From Acuticoccus sp963704595 (GTDB lineage Bacteria > Pseudomonadota > Alphaproteobacteria > Rhizobiales > Amorphaceae), in assembly GCA_963704595.1 (NCBI GenBank), contig OY969922.1, positions 682,001 through 746,000 of the forward strand: 64,000 bases of DNA, given 5' to 3'. Positions 62,971-64,000 of the stretch are shown piece after piece. Position 1 is the first letter of the stretch. Each line of letters begins with the position of its first letter. A program made the position numbers and the translations under genes. A model generated the notes under the pieces. It made no database searches, was not told the DNA's origin, and worked only from the letters and a program-made list of their open reading frames with translations.

Positions 62971-64000
62971 TCAGCGGGGCGCTTCACCGTTCGGGGCGTT
63001 ATCGAGCCATGACGTCATCGTGCCGTTGACGGCCCACATCGCCTGCACCGCCTCCTCGCGGTAGGGATGTTCGGCGACCGCGGCGTCGTTCAGCTCCAGA
63101 CCCAGGCCGGGCCGCTTGCTTACCGCATAGGCGCCGTTCTCCGGCATCGGGCAGTGGGTGACGAGGTCCTTGCGCCATTCGAGATCGAAGGCGGAGAACG
63201 ATTCCTGCGAGACGATGTTGGTGGTGGCGGCGTCGAGCTGGACCGCGGCGGCGGTTGCGATCGGCCCGAACGGGCAGTGGAACGACACCGGCACGTAGTG
63301 GGAGTCCGCGATGGCCGCGATCTTCTTCGACTCCAGCAGGCCTCCGACCTGGATGATGTCGGGCTGCAGCACATGCGGCCGGCCCTCGGCCAGAAGCTGG
63401 GGGATCTGGTAGCGCGACCAGCAGCGCTCGCCGGTTGCGATCCGCAGGCCCCGCGGGCGCTCGACCTGGCCGAGCGCGATGAAGTTCTCGGGTGCCACGG
63501 GCTCCTCGAACCAGTAGACGTCGTGCTCGGCGAGACCGTGCGCGACATAGCTCGCGGTGCCGAGCGAGAAGCGCCCGTGGCCGTCGATCAGGACCCGGAC
63601 GTCCGGCCCGACCGCATCGCGAACCTGGCCGACGATCTCGAGACCGCGGCGCAGCACGGACGGTTCGGGGTCGGCGCCACAGTCCCAGAACGGGTCGAAC
63701 TTCATGCCCGAATAGCCGGCGGCCACGGTTTCGCGGGCGGCGGAGGCCATGCTGGCCGCGTCGTGCGTGTCATTGAACCAGCCGTTGGCGTAGGCGGGGA
63801 TGCTGTCGTGCACCGCACCGCCCAGGAGCCGGTGGACGGGCTGGTCCATCGCCTTGCCGCAGATGTCCCACAGGCACATCTCCAGCGCGGCGATGGCGCT
63901 GTTCAGCACCGGCCCGCCGCGGGCGTACTCGTTCCGGTACATCGCCTGGACGTGCTTCTCGATGTCGAAGGCGGACTGGCCCGCGAGGTAACGCTTGAAC
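62971..64000 (-). CDS. Enolase-superfamily (mandelate racemase/muconate lactonizing) sugar-acid dehydratase; N-terminus beyond the right edge
   Basis: An open frame runs off the right edge; at least 342 residues are present. Metal ligands and catalytic segments are visible: AAGYSGMKFDPFWDC (general base region), VRVLIDGHGRFSLG (Asp), DVYWFEEPVAPENFI (Glu) and RIATGERCWSRYQIPQL (Glu). HYVPVSFHCPFGPIATAAA carries the C-terminal histidine. The layout fits D-galactonate- or mannonate-type dehydratases more than racemases. The gene lies 56 bases before the TRAP binding protein on the same strand, suggesting its substrate is what that transporter imports. Confidence 0.9.
   Translation of the reverse strand, partial: FKRYLAGQSAFDIEKHVQAMYRNEYARGGPVLNSAIAALEMCLWDICGKAMDQPVHRLLGGAVHDSIPAYANGWFNDTHDAASMASAARETVAAGYSGMKFDPFWDCGADPEPSVLRRGLEIVGQVRDAVGPDVRVLIDGHGRFSLGTASYVAHGLAEHDVYWFEEPVAPENFIALGQVERPRGLRIATGERCWSRYQIPQLLAEGRPHVLQPDIIQVGGLLESKKIAAIADSHYVPVSFHCPFGPIATAAAVQLDAATTNIVSQESFSAFDLEWRKDLVTHCPMPENGAYAVSKRPGLGLELNDAAVAEHPYREEAVQAMWAVNGTMTSWLDNAPNGEAPR

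Overview
This window comes from a GC-rich alphaproteobacterium, most likely of the order Hyphomicrobiales (Rhizobiales). The evidence is the gene order tldD - ialB-like - coxB-coxA-ctaB-(small membrane protein)-ctaG-coxC-surf1, followed by tolQRAB-pal-cpoB-tilS-ftsH-glmM, plus TRAP and tripartite tricarboxylate (TTT) transporters for organic acids. I would not name a genus from sequence alone. No insertion sequence, prophage, CRISPR array or rRNA was seen; there is one tRNA gene, tRNA-Leu(CAA).

Layout. 1-2.45 kb: tldD (cut by the left edge) and an IalB-like protein, both leftward. 2.7-9.35 kb: a rightward aa3 cytochrome c oxidase operon with heme O synthase and assembly factors. 9.36-11.2 kb: ribF and a HAD phosphatase, leftward. 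11.3-24.2 kb: a rightward housekeeping run: mutL, then ybgC-tolQRAB-pal-cpoB (cell envelope), tilS, ftsH, a uracil-DNA-glycosylase-like gene and glmM. 24.2-27.7 kb: a flavin monooxygenase with an NTF2-like front domain, and dhaK/dhaL, leftward. 27.9-33.2 kb: small envelope genes (LapA-like, DUF3300, DUF2950, a predicted outer-membrane barrel), tRNA-Leu and a true formylglycine-generating enzyme. 33.2-34.9 kb: an aldo/keto reductase and a small gene interrupted by an in-frame stop.

35.2-49.2 kb holds the most distinctive locus. It looks like one leftward operon: a 1531-residue acidic protein with heptad-based tandem repeats and a DUF4114 domain, two ABC-exporter half-subunits with unusually degenerate ATPase motifs, a HlyD-type membrane-fusion protein, a receiver/histidine-kinase-type ATPase fusion, and a hybrid sensor kinase with an HPt domain. 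I read it as a type I secretion system genetically fused to its own phosphorelay. The coupling is inferred from gene overlaps, not proven.

49.5-64 kb is catabolic. A nine-gene leftward operon (two TctC binding proteins, creatininase-family hydrolase, HpcH/HpaI aldolase, maleate-isomerase/Asp-Glu-racemase-like enzyme, M20 amidohydrolase, D-2-hydroxyacid dehydrogenase, TctB, TctA) sits opposite a divergent GntR/FCD regulator. Beyond it lies a second leftward set: an enolase-superfamily dehydratase cut by the right edge, TRAP DctP/DctQ/DctM and an aldo/keto reductase. Substrates are not identifiable from sequence, but organic or sugar acids fit both transporters.

Quality caveat. Ten genes, several normally essential or highly conserved (mutL, tolQ, coxC, ribF), read cleanly only if about 17 small frame changes are accepted, nearly all consistent with one extra base in a short GC-rich run. 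I treat these as probable consensus errors and annotate the genes across them.
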